From contig CM034304.1 in the NCBI GenBank assembly GCA_019925795.1, forward strand, positions 620,001 through 684,000: DNA of 64,000 nucleotides, in the 5' to 3' direction. The position numbers and the translations under genes are program-made. This stretch comes from Dendrobium chrysotoxum (lineage: Eukaryota > Streptophyta > Magnoliopsida > Asparagales > Orchidaceae). Position 1 is the stretch's first letter. Every line of letters begins with the position of its first letter. The notes under the pieces were generated by a model. That model was not told the origin of the DNA. It did not search any database and saw only the letters and a list, made by a program, of their open reading frames with translations. Positions 34,811 to 47,281 of this stretch are shown here, piece by piece.

Positions 34811-36437
34811 TGAAAGTTCGATAGGGATGTTAAGCCCTGATGAACTAGTCCCGAGGCTAACCAAGAGGGGGGGGGGGGGTGAATTGGTTATTTAAAATTT
34901 TAAGAGTAACAATGAAAATCTTTTCGATGATTTGCAGCAGAAATGAACAAAACAATCAAATGAAAAGATCGAACACAATTTCACCCAAGTAGTTAATTAC
35001 AGAAAAATAAAAGTGCAGAAAGTAATTAGAATGAACACACTAGATTTTATAGTGGTTCGATCAACTTGACCAATGTCCACTCCTCGGAGCCTCCCCTCCG
35101 GGTATTGCACAAACTCAAAGTGTCTCTCCTTTTGCTCCCACAGTAAGGCAGAGAAGCTTGTATAAGAACCTCCTTTCCACCACATGGTGAGGCAGAGAAC
35201 CCAATGTCCTTTTGCTTCCTCCTGAAGAAGGCAGAGAACCTCGGATCTTCTTGCCGACGATCCTTTCCCAAAGAACACCGACACGACGAAAGACGATGAG
35301 CGGAGAAGAAGACTCTAATCCTTTCTTGGAGCAACTTCGTGAAACCCTCACGAACTCCCCCTCACAAGATCCTCTCTCTCTCTCCCAAACTCTCTCTCTC
35401 TCTAGGGTTTCTCTGGAAAGGAAAGTGGCAAAAGATTTTTCTTGTTGGAAGAAAAATATCTTTTATAGGAGGGCTTAAAATTTGCCCTAAATCTCAACTG
35501 GTCAGCCTAGATCATCCAGGACGATCAATCAATCATCCTGTGCGATCAGTTGAAAATTAGATGTTTCAGCTTGTACGATCTGGCTCTTCTGGACGATCAG
35601 TAGAAAAAGTTGTTCATATCGTCCTGTACAATTTTGCGATCGTCCGGGATGATTAGTGTAAATTGAGGAATATCGTCCAAAGGACAGTTTGGATCGTCCA
35701 AAGAAAGTTGTGTTGGATGACCAAAAAATGACTTGATCGTCCAGGCCGATATGGAGATCGTCCTGTACGATTAGTTCAAAAAGTGCCCAAATCATCCTGT
35801 ACATAATTTGGGTCGTAGATCTGAAATGCACTAGACGATCATGATCGTCCGAGATGATCCTGCGATCATCCAGGATGATATGATCGTATCAATCAAATAT
35901 AAATTACTTTCGTTAATTACCAAATTAATTTAAGCATGATTGTACTAGATCGTCCAGGACGATACACGTATCGTCCGGGACGATCAGACCAAATATCTTA
36001 AAATAAAAACTTGCCTAACTTGATCTGGCGGCTGAGAATTTTTAATTTGAGCATATCATCCCGTACGATCCAAAGATCATCCAGGATGATCTACTTAATC
36101 AGACCCACTTAACTTAGTCGCCCTAATTAGGGTTTCTATTTTTACTTGATCGTCCAGGACGATGTGACTATCGTCCAGGACGATCTGAACAAAAATTTGA
36201 ACAGAAACTCTAATTCACTCAAGCTCTCCCCCTGAGTGTGTGTGTGCAAGGTTACTTAGCTAAGGGATCAGTTACATTATAATTGACTCAAGAAAAAGAA
36301 AAATAGTACACTTTGACACACTTGGACCCGATCTTGAGTTGGCTTGAGTTGCTCGTGATCTTTTGTGCCTGAAACGAGTTAGCCAAGCAAAACACAATAG
36401 AGACATGTTTGTCATCATCAAAACCAGATTTGCAACA
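34811..36437 (-). repeat. 5' LTR of A1
   Basis: 1627 bp with the same ends as the 3' LTR. It has 13 G at 34867-34879 against 21 in the 3' LTR. It keeps a 21-bp piece (about 35740-35760) and a 9-bp spacer between two palindromes (about 36163-36171) that the 3' LTR lacks. The palindrome array spans about 35510-36190. Confidence 0.95.
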
Positions 36438-36442
36438 CAAGT
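36438..36442. other. Target site duplication of A1, right copy (CAAGT)
   Basis: Matches 25204-25208 exactly, immediately outside the LTR. Confidence 0.95.
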
Positions 36443-38208
36443 GAGTTTGGGTTCCTCCTTATGCTTGAATAATGAGATGTATGTATGTTATGCTGTGGTG
36501 AATGCAGCTTAGGTCTCCATACTAGATGTGTCCTATAGTGAATTATGTAAGTGCATACTATGTGACTAACATGCCATAAGAGTAACACCTAACACCGGGA
36601 AATGGGTTCACTAACCTATGTGGGTGATGGTGTCTGTTCCTAAGTTTGTGTGATGCATGCAATATAGAGGGGTTATCCCATTGGACACGTGAGGGTAATG
36701 GTTTATTATTTTTTAATGCTATAACCTTTGCTCTTGAGTATTCATTTACACTTTTATAGCTTAATACTTCTCATTTCAATGTATACTCATTGCTATTTAG
36801 TTGAGATGCAACTTTTTCTAATTCCTTAAATATATTTTCTAGTTCAATATGTGATAATTTTAAGGAATCATGTGCAACATTTAATTCAACATGCTTCTTA
36901 TTTAATATATCAAATTCATCTAGCAGGGACATATGATCTCTATCCAAGTCAGAATGTTCTTTAACTAAACTAGCATTCTCCTTTTGTAAAGTATTAAAAT
37001 CAGTGTTAAGACTAGCATGCATTTTCTTTAACTTTCTATACGAGTCATGAATTTTTTCAGAAATGAGTAATAGTTCATCATAAGAGAGTTGACATACCTC
37101 ATCTTGATCTGGTTGATCAAGGTTATCCTTAGTCATAAGACACAAATTCATTACCTCCTTTATTTCTTCTTCTGATGATTCTGAAGTAGAGTCGACCCAA
37201 AAAGCTTTTTGTGTTTTTAGTTTGCCCTTCTTGTACTTTGACTTCTCCTTACCCTTCTCCTTGGTTGGGTGAGTCTTTACATTGGGGCAATTAGAATGGA
37301 GATGACCTGGTTTTCTACAGTCAAAGAAAATTATGTAAGATGCAACTTTAGTATTCTTTGAGCTTTTACCTTTTTTCTAGTTATTTTGATGACGTTGTTG
37401 CTTTCTTTTTAGAAAATTCTTAAACTAACGAGTCATCAAGGCCATGTCATCATCTTCTTCCACTATAGAACTGTCACTTTCTAAATTGTTCACTTTAAGT
37501 GCCACAATTTGCTCATTCTTCTTTTCTCCTGCATTACCTTGCCTTTGACTCGTTCGTTGCTCATAGGCAATGATCGACCCAAGAAAATTATCAATTGAAT
37601 AAATATTTAAATCTTTGGACTCAGTTATTGAATTTATTTTTGCATCATAAGAGCTAGCTAAACATCTCAAAATTTTATTAACTTTTTCAGAATTAGATAA
37701 CTCTCTTCTTAGAGTATGCAAGGATGTCATTATCTGGGTGAATCTAGTGTACATTTTAGATATAGTATCGCTAGGTTTCATGCGAAAGAGTTCATAATCA
37801 TGTAGTAGTATGTTTAGCCTAGACTATTTAACTTCTCTGGTTCCTTAATACGTGATACACAATCTATTCCATATCTCCTTACCAGTACTACAAGTAGACA
37901 CTCGCATATAATATTTTGATTTCAATGTGTAAAAGAAATAATTTAAGCATTTTGCATTTAATTATATGAGTTTCTTATCATCATTACTCCATTTATTAAA
38001 TGATAAAATAGTTTTAATGCCATTCATGAGACGAAAAGGTGCAGAGTAGCCTTCTTGAACCAACATCCACATGCAATAGTCTATAGATTGTAAAAACGTA
38101 GACATGCAAATTTTTCAAAAGTCAAACGGTATATTATTAAACAAGGGTGGATGGGTTATTGAATAACCCTCCACAATATTTTGGTTACCAAACTGTGCCG
38201 TGGATCAT
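36443..38208 (-). pseudogene. gag: gag of B1, broken
   Basis: Begins near 38208. The early FDFW motif has TGA in place of the Trp codon. The central capsid part is open at 37781-37425 (MYTRFTQIMTSLHTLRRELS, LRCLASSYDAKI), the first knuckle near 37320 has lost its first Cys (FFDCRKPGHLHSNC), and the coiled coil is open at 37151-36771. The second knuckle near 36575 has Tyr for a Cys and a stop. The gene runs into the A1 target site at 36442. Confidence 0.85.
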
Positions 38209-38246
38209 ATGTTTTTAGGTTTTCTGAAACTCTATTTTGAAACCTC

Positions 38247-38258
38247 ACTCTGATACCA
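38247..38258 (-). other. Primer binding site of B1
   Basis: TGGTATCAGAGT in element sense, 11 of 12 bases as in A1, two bases from the LTR. Confidence 0.9.
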
Positions 38259-38260
38259 CT

Positions 38261-40068
38261 TAAAAGTACATGATGTGCTAGGGGGGTGAATTGGTATTTT
38301 AAAAATAAATCCTAAACATGAGTTCTAGTTTTTAAAGGATTTTTTAGAATTTTTAAAATAAAAACTTAACTAGTCAAATGCGGAAGCTAATGATTCATAC
38401 ATAATTATAATAGTGGTGAAATAATTTTAAATCTCACAATGAAAAGATGAAATCAAATTTTTCACCAAGCAGTTAATCCAGAAAATAAATGCACGAAATG
38501 TAAAAAATAAAGAAAATGGAAAAGCACACCAAAAGTTTTTATAGTGGTTTGGTCACTTGACCTACGTCCACTCCCTAGAGTCCTCCACTCCGAGAGTTGC
38601 ACTACTAAAAGTTGACTCTCGTTCTGCTCCCACAGCAAGGCGGAGAAGCCTTTCTAAAACTCACTTTAACCTTCCCTAGTGAGTACCAGATGTTATGTCA
38701 CCCTCCTGGTGACGGTAGCAGACCTTCTCCTTTTTCTCCCTCCTAGAAAAGGCAAAGAAGCTCGAGGATATTGACCTTGAAGCCACTCTTCCTAGAGAGC
38801 TTCCACAAGACTCACCAAGGCCACAGGAGGAGCAAGCGTGCAGCTAGCTCGGAGCAACCATGTTCACGCTCAAGCTCACCTTCTCCTTCCTCTCACAAAT
38901 CCTGGATCTCTTTAAAAGTTCCCTCTCAAGAGTTCCTTCAGTTATCACGCTCCTCTTCTTTACACAGTAAATCACAATAACAAAAATAACAATAATACCT
39001 CTATGAATAAGGAAAACTTCTTTTTAAATTTGGCTTCAAAAAACCCTAATGATTTGATTCAGATGTTGTTGTTTGTACAGTATGATCCAATATCATACAG
39101 TACGATCAGTTCAAAATTAGTTCCGTCCAGTACGAAGGTAGATGAACAGTTCATAAATTTTATGAACATCATACAATACGATCAAGAGATCATTCTAGAC
39201 GATCATTTTATTTTTAACTATTTGTATGGGATGACTTATGAGATGACTGAAATTCATCTCTGTACATCATCCTGCACTGTACACTTCATACAGTATGATT
39301 AGTTTAATGCAGACTATCATCCTCTATGATATAAATATTGTTCGGGATGAATAGTTAAAAAAACTATGATTTTGTCTGGTACGATCTATGGGATGACCAA
39401 AAATTGTCTTTGTAGTTTGTATAGTATGATTCATATCATACAGTATGAATAATAATAATTAAGAAACCATGATTTAATTACCTGATTATGGGGGATAATT
39501 TTGGCAAAATTTCAAATGATCATATAGTATGATTAGGATCGTATAGTATGATTAGTTCAAAAAATCAAATTTAAAATCTTACCTAAACTATGCTGGCAGT
39601 TAGGGTTTTTAGATGGAAATAAATTGTATAGAATGATCACGTTCATACAGTACGGTTAGTTCACAAACTAATCATTCACAATTAACCATTAAGCCTGAGT
39701 TTTAATGACAGATCATACAGTATGATTAAAAATCATACAGTATGATTTTCTTAAAAAAATTTTTTAACTACAAAAAAAAGAGAAACTCTTCCCCTGTGTG
39801 TGTGTGTGTATGGTCACCCCATTTGCATATACTCTTTTGTGGCAAACTCAACAAATAAAAATTAAAGAAAATAAAATATAGATTCTTTTACATTCTATTC
39901 TACCCAATCTTGAGTCTCCAGTAATCTTGAGTGGTGTGTATCTTACCTGAAATGTTAGTGCTCACAGACAAAAATAAACATTTATATTTTTCGAGAAAGA
40001 ACATAGTAATCCAGTTAATATTATTTGTCATCATCAAAATCAGATGCTCGGGATCCTGGATTGTAACA
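38261..40068 (-). repeat. 5' LTR of B1
   Basis: About 1.81 kb, from TAAAAGTA (TG mutated to TA) to ...TTGTAACA. Palindromes of the ATCATACAGTATGAT type occur at about 39072-39735, with pairs such as 39072/39092, 39168/39189, 39316/39337 and 39519/39538. The block 'cctacgtccactccc' near 38560 is shared with family A. Confidence 0.9.
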
Positions 40069-40073
40069 CATTG

Positions 40074-41159
40074 GATAAATAGATATGAAATTTCAAAGTT
40101 TGGTAATTATATATATTTAAATCCATGAATTTAAACCATTTACACAACTGCATTTTGACTAGACTCAGCTTTCCAAATGACAATAACTGATTTATTATTT
40201 AAATATGCGGGCCACTACTGCTACCTTAGTATTGATCCAAGTCGTTTGATCTAAAATTGAATGGATGGGATCTAAAGATCTAGAACAACATATTGGCATA
40301 TATATATATATCCATGCAAAAAAAAAAGTCAAAATCATCCCATGAAATTGGAAGGAATGAACGGTCCTGATTTCATCTTCAAGCTCCCACAAGTGATATT
40401 AGCTGTTTAGGCATTTTTGTTCAACCATGCATTCCACTATATTTTACCCTATCAAATCAATTTAGTAGGATCTCTTTGAGGAGAATGATCAATATAATGG
40501 ATGGATTGGTATTGATTGCTCATTCTCTTCACAATGTCCTAGACCCTTATCTAGTGAGCTTGAGTTTAGGTTGTACCTTAGTGTAGTGGTTGTTTGATCG
40601 AAATTATACTTGGGTTGGGTTACTTGGGTACAGGGAGCAATTCCTCTTTGAAGATAAACCTCTAAAGTTGACTTGATCAAGATCGAGCTTCTCGCCATCA
40701 CAATTTTGACAGAGCTTACTCAAATTTGCATTGAGAGGTAAAGAATTTGGAGGGAATTGGTCACTCAAATGCATGAACCTAACACCTATGAAGTTGGGCG
40801 TATATAAAGAGAATTGAAATGAGTTTTGACTCTTTTGAGCTAACTTGGATTAACCTAATTGGGTGACTAGTGACCCAAGCTAGCTCAAGGTAAGACCTAC
40901 TTAAGGGGGAGTTATTTGGTATATAAGCATGCTGTTGGCATGTGTTTGGGCCCATAATTTGATAAAATTTAGATTTGAATACATAGGAAGGGTGTATGAG
41001 TCACATAATCCATTCATAGTTAACTTGGTGACCAAGGTGGGCCAAGGGTTCCAATGAGCTTAGGTAAGTTCATGGACATGTTTAGAAGGTTTAGAACACC
41101 ATGCCAAGGTTTAACAAAATACTTTAATAGAAAATTACAATTTAACACTAAATGTATTA

Positions 41160-41160
<1 letters not shown>
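40074..41160. other. Sequence between B1 and B3, no gene seen
   Basis: Outside the B1 target duplication. No coding domain or repeat boundary is recognised. Confidence 0.5.

Positions 41161-41161
<1 letters not shown>

Positions 41162-41212
<51 letters not shown>
41162..41212. repeat. (ATT)n microsatellite
   Basis: About 17 ATT units, followed by TTTTATTTTTGAAATAAA. It sits at the broken left edge of the B3 LTR. Confidence 0.95.
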
Positions 41213-41239
41213 TTATTTTTGAAATAAAATTCACTTGCA

Positions 41240-43183
41240 ATTAAGATTAGTTGTAAGAATCAAATCAAAATATGCAAGAAAGGAAGTAAACCTGTAAGAA
41301 AAGGAAAAAAATGGATTTTTGTAGTGGTTTGGTCTGTTGACATTCATCCACTTTTCAAGTTCCTCCTCCTTGAGAATTTCACTAAAAGTATTCCTTTTGC
41401 ACTCAGCAAGTTGCTTGCTTTCAATTTCAGTTGCATTCATTGGGATGTTGGTCAATTGGAATTATTAGCTGTTTGTTCGTCGAAGGAAATTATTCAAAAT
41501 TGGATATTTGAAGCCAAAGACATCAACATTGAGGGAGATAATTATAATGTTATCAAGACTCTTCAAAGCTAGGCTGGTAACTGGTCTAGAAGTGAAGATT
41601 TGGTTGAGTTAGAGGACTTTTCTTTTTTAAAATATTTTAGACAATTATTATTTCTTTTCTCAAATAGGTGTTGTAATAAGTTATCTAATTTTTGTGCTAA
41701 CTTTGCCATTTTGGATGATTTTTTTGGGATGACATTAGCTCTAATAAGATTCCTCATTTTATTTCTTTGTTAAAGGAGGAATGTGATAGTTTGTCTATCA
41801 CTCCGTAGTTTGTATTAAGCTTTTTTTCTTTAATGCTATTTGCATCTTTCAAAAAGAAAAAAAAAAAAGGTGGAGAAGTCCTTCTCCATTTCTAGGTAGA
41901 GAATAACCTTTAAATAGCTTCTCCCTCCCCAAAAAGCCTAAGACTCTCTCCTTCTATGCCCCAGCACGATGAAGATGACTCCATCCTTCTACTTGCTACA
42001 CGGTGGAGTTTCCTTCCTAGCCTCTTTGATTAGACTCGATTAAGTCTCTCAACAAAGACTTACAAGAGCTCTAAATCCAAGGTTCCTCACAAAAATAACC
42101 TGGAGGAATTAAGTGTTGAATAGAAAAAAAACCCTATGAATCCCGTCACATGCTCCTTGGATACCCCCATGGAGCTTCTCTCAAACTCACCATCTCCTCC
42201 TAATTGCTTTCCCAAGCTCACAATGGAAGAATCATCTCTTCCTCACAATGGATACTCTATAGTCTCTTATTTAAAAAGAGCACCTCACCCTCAAAACATA
42301 AGAGTGGATTTTTAAATAAAAACTAAAAATTTCTAATTTTCATGACTAGATTGTATGGTATGAACCTAACATCGTATAATATAGTTATTTTATTCTAAAC
42401 AAAATTTGTAAAATCAAACTCAATTTAATTGGACTGTACTATCATAATCAGATAGTACAATAAGTTTAACTGAAGTTAATTTTGTCAGTTCAAATCGGGA
42501 TCAAACAAACTCATTCTATGTTCATTCATATGGTACATGTGCATTATACTATATGAATCTATAAGATATTTGATTTGGTTTGATGTCTATATTTTTTTGA
42601 CCAAATTAATCATATTTATAAATATTTGTATAGTACAATATATAACATATAAGATGATTAGTTTGAATTCAAAACTTCCCCTATTTATGAAAAAAAAAAA
42701 TCTTAAATTATCTGAAATAGATAATCGTTATGTATGATGTAAAGCATACTATATGATTAGTTATTTTTAATAATTCCTATCATTCATTTTAATTAATATT
42801 ACTTGATTTATTATCGATGGCATGAATTGTCGTACAGTATGATTAAATTGTACAACACTATTTCTCAAAAAAAAAAAAAGTAATTTTAATTTTCAATTAT
42901 TAGTACTCTTACCCTCCTTTGTGAGTGTGTGCTTGGTTGTTTGTCCATTTTACACAAGTTGTATATAATGTCTCAAATAAATATATATACAGTATAGTGA
43001 TAATTTATAATTTTGAGCTTTTTATTCTTTCTATTTGATTATTTCATTATCTTGTGTGTTCAATATGAGATGTTAGTGTAAAAAAGATAATTTTGAAATA
43101 AGACTTGAAATTTTGATTAGCTTAACTAATAATCTTTATTATTATCAAAATCTAAGGGTACACTAGGCTCATGAGATCCAATA
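41240..43183 (-). repeat. 3' LTR of B3, degraded and carrying a LINE
   Basis: Recognised by the TAGTGGTTTGGTC block near 41320, the 'ggtggagaag' block after the LINE (41870), weak palindromes (42350-42860, for example 'gtacagtatgat' near 42834) and the PPT that follows at 43184. The left end is lost near the ATT repeat. Confidence 0.7.
41405..41868 (+). mobile_element. LINE 3' fragment inside the B3 LTR
   Basis: A plus-strand frame (in pieces 41411-41790) encodes the RNase H tail: IHWDVGQLELLAV, NIEGDNYNVIKTLQ, CCNKLSNFCANFA and a late SLLKEE-like end. A poly-A tail follows at about 41855-41868. On both sides the LTR text is interrupted within the 'cagcaaggtggagaagcc' block (left 'cactcagcaag', right 'ggtggagaag'), which fixes the insertion point. 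Confidence 0.85.
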
Positions 43184-43198
43184 ATCTCTCTCCTTTTA
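43184..43198 (-). other. Polypurine tract of B3
   Basis: TAAAAGGAGAGAGAT in element sense, next to the LTR end. A further block, 'tctccccctca' at about 43269-43279, and one at about 43448 follow. Confidence 0.6.
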
Positions 43199-43509
43199 TG
43201 ATAAAAAATCTTTTTAGTTGATTTTAGCAAATTTTGAAAAATATAAGTGTATTTCATGAATTCATTAAAATTTAGTTATCTCCCCCTCATTAAATGCGTA
43301 TAAGAATTTTGAAATGAGACAAAAACATAACTATGCTATGAAATGCAAAACATTATTATTATTATTTTTTCATTAATGATAAACATGATTACACACACCA
43401 AAAAGTACTTAAAAAATGAAAAAGAAAAGCAACACCAAAACAAACTTCTCCTTCTATTGACATCACAAAAAGGAAGGAAGAAATACACTAAAAATACACA
43501 TTAAAAAGT

Positions 43510-43869
43510 CTAGCAATCAAAAGGACCTTGATCAAGTTGTGATGATGATGGATGAAAGTAGCTGTGAATGGTTGAGAATTGTTATTGAAACCATTATCGA
43601 TCCTTATGATGCTGGTGCTTCATCTCCTCCCATTACTCGTTGGACTGCTAAATATGAGTGTTTACTATGAGCACTAGTTGTGCAAAGTGTTCAATCCAAG
43701 TGTCATGAGGGTACTATAGTGCCTGTGGTGCCTGAGGAGCATGCTCACTTGGGGTTCCCTTTCTTCCTCTTTGTGATCTCTCTCAATAGGTGTTTTCCTA
43801 TGCCTCTCACTATATAATAGGTGAAATGAGTGGTTTTTAGAATAGTAAGGGCAGTAAATTGGTGGTGTG
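43510..43869 (-). pseudogene. env-like gene of B3, C-terminal part
   Basis: In element sense the frame ends IHSYFHPSSSQLDQGPFDC and a stop at 43510, which matches the A1 end IHNYFNPPPPPPSSDQD. It is interrupted at 43869 by the B2 LTR; the N-terminal part lies beyond 56264. Confidence 0.7.
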
Positions 43870-45749
43870 TGAAAGTTCGAGGAGGTTGTAAGACCTCGTT
43901 GAATAATCCATTGGCACACCTAGGGGTGGGGCGTGAATTGGTACTTCTAAAAATAGTAAAAAAAATCCCTTTTTCCTTTTTATTTTAAGCAATATCAAAA
44001 CTTTTGAAAAATTCTAGTTGAGTAACTAACACAAGCGAAAGCAATTTAAATACTTGATTTTTCTTCCTTTTTTTGAATTTTGAAGCACAACTAAATCAAG
44101 AGGAATATATAATTTTTTTTTGCTAACATTAATTAAATATAGCTGTAGCTTTCAATGAAATGTTAAACTCAAGTAGGAAATTTAAATACTAGAAAATAAA
44201 AGAGTAGAAAAGAAAAACTAGAAAGAGCACATCAGAAATTTTATAGTGGTTCGGTTAACCTTGACCTATGTCCTCTCCCTAGTATCCTCCACTCCGAGTA
44301 TTGCACTAGCACTATAGTGACTCTCCTTTTTCCCCCACAGTAAGGTAGAGAAGCCCTAACAAATCACTTCCACTAAATTCGGTGCGACGGAGAACCAAAA
44401 GTTATGTCACCCTCCTGGTGACGGTAGTGAACCTTCAATTCTTTTTCACCCTCCTAGCGAAGGCAGAGAACCCATGAAATCTTTCTCACCTTCCTAATGA
44501 TGATAGAGAACCTTTAATCTTTTTTCATCCTCCTAGTGAAGGAAGAGTACCCACAACCTTTGACCTTGAAGCAAGGTGCAAACTTGCATGGAGCAACCAT
44601 GTGAGGACCCCTCACACTCTTTCTCCCTCACGTACAACCTCACCTTCTCCCTCTCTAAGCTTAAAGCTCTCTTAAGAATTCTCCCTCAGAGTTCCTTAAA
44701 CAACCAAAAGTCTTACTTAAGACTTGATTAAGTTGCTTAAGTACAAGGCTTCAGAAAAATCCTAAATTTTTAATTAAGCCATTACTATTCATACAGTAAG
44801 ATCTAGGTTTGTATAGTATGATTAGTTTAATATATGGATTCTTCCAATATGATGGAACAGTTATTTAGACAAACTATTCAAATTCTACATACTTATCAGA
44901 TAGAATGATCATAAGTTTATATAGTAAGATTAGTTCAATTTAATTTTATTTATACATGATGATTACTAGGATGATTGGAAATGGTCTCTGTAAATCATCC
45001 AGTATGATTAACATCATTCTGTGTGTTTAGTTTAAACATTAAGAGTTCATATAGTATGATAAACATCATACTATATGGTTAGTTCAAAAATCAAGATTTT
45101 TGTCCAGTATGATATCCGGAATGATCAAATTTCATCTCTACCTATCGTATGATACGATCAGTATGATATAATACGATTAGCCATATTTATTAAACCTTGA
45201 TTTAATTGACTAATCATGGGGAATAGTTTAAGTAAGATTTCAAATATCATACAGTATGATTAGTTCAAAATTCAATTCTTAAAATGCTTAAATTATCTGG
45301 AGGTGAGGGTTTCCTGATGGAAAAAATCATACAGTATGATCTACATCGTACAATATGATTAGTTCATAAGCATTAATTACACAATTAACTGTTAACACTC
45401 TTTTTGGTATAATGGATTGTATAGTATGATCGTACTCATATGGTCGATTAATTTAAAAAATCTTAACTCAATTTTCTCACTCCCCTATGTGTGTGTGTAC
45501 ATGATCGCCAAATTTAGCATACACCCTTACATGGCCAAACTCAAGAAATATAAAATAAAAGAAAATAAAAAATATAGACTCTTTTGAAAGACATCCTATT
45601 CTACCCAAAGTTGAGTGGTGTATGATATTCTTGGAATGTTAGTATACACAAAAAAATAATATCCAATTTATATGCTAGAAAAAATAAAATTTTAATAAAT
45701 AATATTTGTTATCATCAAAATTACAATCTAAGGATCCTAGATTGCAATA
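43870..45749 (-). repeat. 3' LTR of B2
   Basis: TGAAAGTTCGAGGAGG... to ...TTGCAATA. Palindromes such as ATCATACAGTATGAT lie at about 44785-45440, and the TTTTATAGTGGTTCGG block lies at about 44239. Confidence 0.9.
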
Positions 45750-45767
45750 ATCTACCCCTTTTTGATG
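45750..45767 (-). other. Polypurine tract of B2
   Basis: AAAAAGGGGTAGAT in element sense, against the 3' LTR. A second tract 'ctcccccttt' lies at about 45977. Confidence 0.8.
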
Positions 45768-46081
45768 TTGGCAAATATTTTTGATTGAAAAAGCAAGTTA
45801 ATATTTTTCTCCTAATTCGCCCTCACTAGGTGATAGATTTGAAAATAGGGGTATGATTTTTTTTATTTTAATTTTAATGCTAAATGCAAAAGTAAAAAAA
45901 AGTGCATTATAAATATAAAATGCATAAGATGAACTTTTTAATAAAGATAAATAAATACACAAACAACCAACTACTACTCCCCCTTTGACAATAACAAAAA
46001 TGAGGATCAAACACAGAGACACAAGAAAAAAAACTTCAGAATAGAGAAAAAATAAAAAATACAAAGCATAACACATAAATC

Positions 46082-47186
46082 CTAAAAGTAGGAAGGCCCT
46101 TGATCAGGTGGTGGTGGTGGTTGAAAATATTTATGAATAGATAAAAATTATTCTCCAAACCATGCCATGTCTGCCTCATATTGTTGTTGTTGCTGCTAAA
46201 TATGAGTATCCAGGTGGGACTCCAATCAATCAAATCACTATATCAACTCCTCATAAGGATAAGGCTGGTATACTGGGATAAGTTTTGGCATTAGTGTTGG
46301 TGCAGGCTCTAGTGTAGGTGCAGCTATAGAATGAGCTCCCCCTTCCTCATCAAAATGAGGCTCATTTTCTTGCTTGTGCCCCCGATGATGCCAAAAAAGA
46401 ATGTGGAAGGAATCGTCAGTATATATGATAGGGAAAGGATCAATAGTAGCAGAGTAGGTAAACTTATACTTTTTATCTAGAATATAGACAATGATATGAC
46501 AAAGTGGACTATTTTGTTTCCTTCTATTGGAAGGAAGGTGAATCAGAGTAAGGTTTTGAATATAATCAATGATCATTTGGGCTTCATTAAATTGAGTTTT
46601 GGACATAATGAAGTATGTGGCCAAGGAAAGAAGTGGAGTAATATTTACATGATCTCCAGCTTTAGAAATGATTGAGGTTTGAAGGATATGCTTGATAATA
46701 CTTATATTTTGATTCGAGGAATAGACTAGGGGTTAATGTTGATTTAGGCCAATATTTCTAATAATTAAATTGACTGCACTCTAATGAAGTCTCCTCTAGA
46801 AGCCATTGATTGGGGTCAAGGTCCTTCTGTGGATAGGTGGAGATATATACTTATCTTCCTTTGTGATTTCTATCGGTCTCCTACAGATATATGATCGCAT
46901 GATAGGAGCAGTGGCACTAACCCTTAGGTTTATAAAGAATTTATAGAGAAGTTCATAATTGAAGGGAAATGCAAGGGTTAGAAAAAACGGAGAGTGGTGG
47001 ATGAGAAGAGGTGTATCACCTCATAGTTTAGGGCTTGTTGATTCAATATTCTGGATGAAGTGATGCGAGCTTCCTTGTACCTATAATATATAACTTCATC
47101 TTCTATAGACTAGAGCATTCATAAATAGGGCGACGAGAAAAAAAACCTCCTTGGGTTAGTCGACCATGCTTGTTGCCTCTGGTCAT
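46082..47186 (-). pseudogene. env-like gene of B2, broken
   Basis: The ATG at 47186 (MTRGNKHGR) is followed by a stop after about 25 codons. The middle part is open at 46624-46238 and aligns with A1 residues about 190-310 (YFIMSKTQFNEAQMIIDYIQ, TDDSFHILFWHH, acidic and Pro-rich stretch). The end, DQGPSYF and a stop at 46082, corresponds to the A1 C-terminus. Function unknown, gene dead. Confidence 0.75.
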
Positions 47187-47263
47187 TTGAGGAATTGAAA
47201 GTATAAGTCAAGAAGTAAGAAGGGATTCAAAGGATTGGATGAGACTTTAGAAATCCTTCCTAC

Positions 47264-47270
47264 TTATAGA
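47264..47270 (-). promoter_or_regulatory. TATA-like box upstream of the B2 env-like ATG
   Basis: CTATAAG on the minus strand, about 80 bp before the ATG at 47186 and about 12 bp downstream of the palindrome array. Confidence 0.45.
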
Positions 47271-47281
47271 GTTTTCAACCG

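Larger units (their letters stand above)
25209..36437 (-). mobile_element. Sirevirus A1 (Copia), complete, nested in B1
   Basis: An 11,229-bp minus-strand element with both LTRs (34811-36437 and 25209-26810), a 12-nt primer site, gag, pol, a palindrome-rich spacer, an intact env-like ORF, two polypurine tracts and a perfect 5-bp target duplication CAAGT. It sits at the gag/protease junction of B1. LTR differences are visible (2 in the first 57 aligned bases, a 21-bp and a 9-bp indel, G-run length), so it is not recent. gag and pol are inactivated. Confidence 0.95.
18259..40068 (-). mobile_element. Sirevirus B1 (Copia), split by insertion of A1
   Basis: A minus-strand element with LTRs at 38261-40068 (5') and 18259-20070 (3'), a primer site at 38247-38258, gag, pol, an env-like gene and a PPT in that order. 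The flanking 5-mers cactg (18254-18258) and cattg (40069-40073) differ by one C/T and are read as the target duplication. Without A1 the element is about 10.6 kb. Family B is marked by the palindrome ATCRTACAGTAYGAT. All its genes carry stops or frameshifts. Confidence 0.9.
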
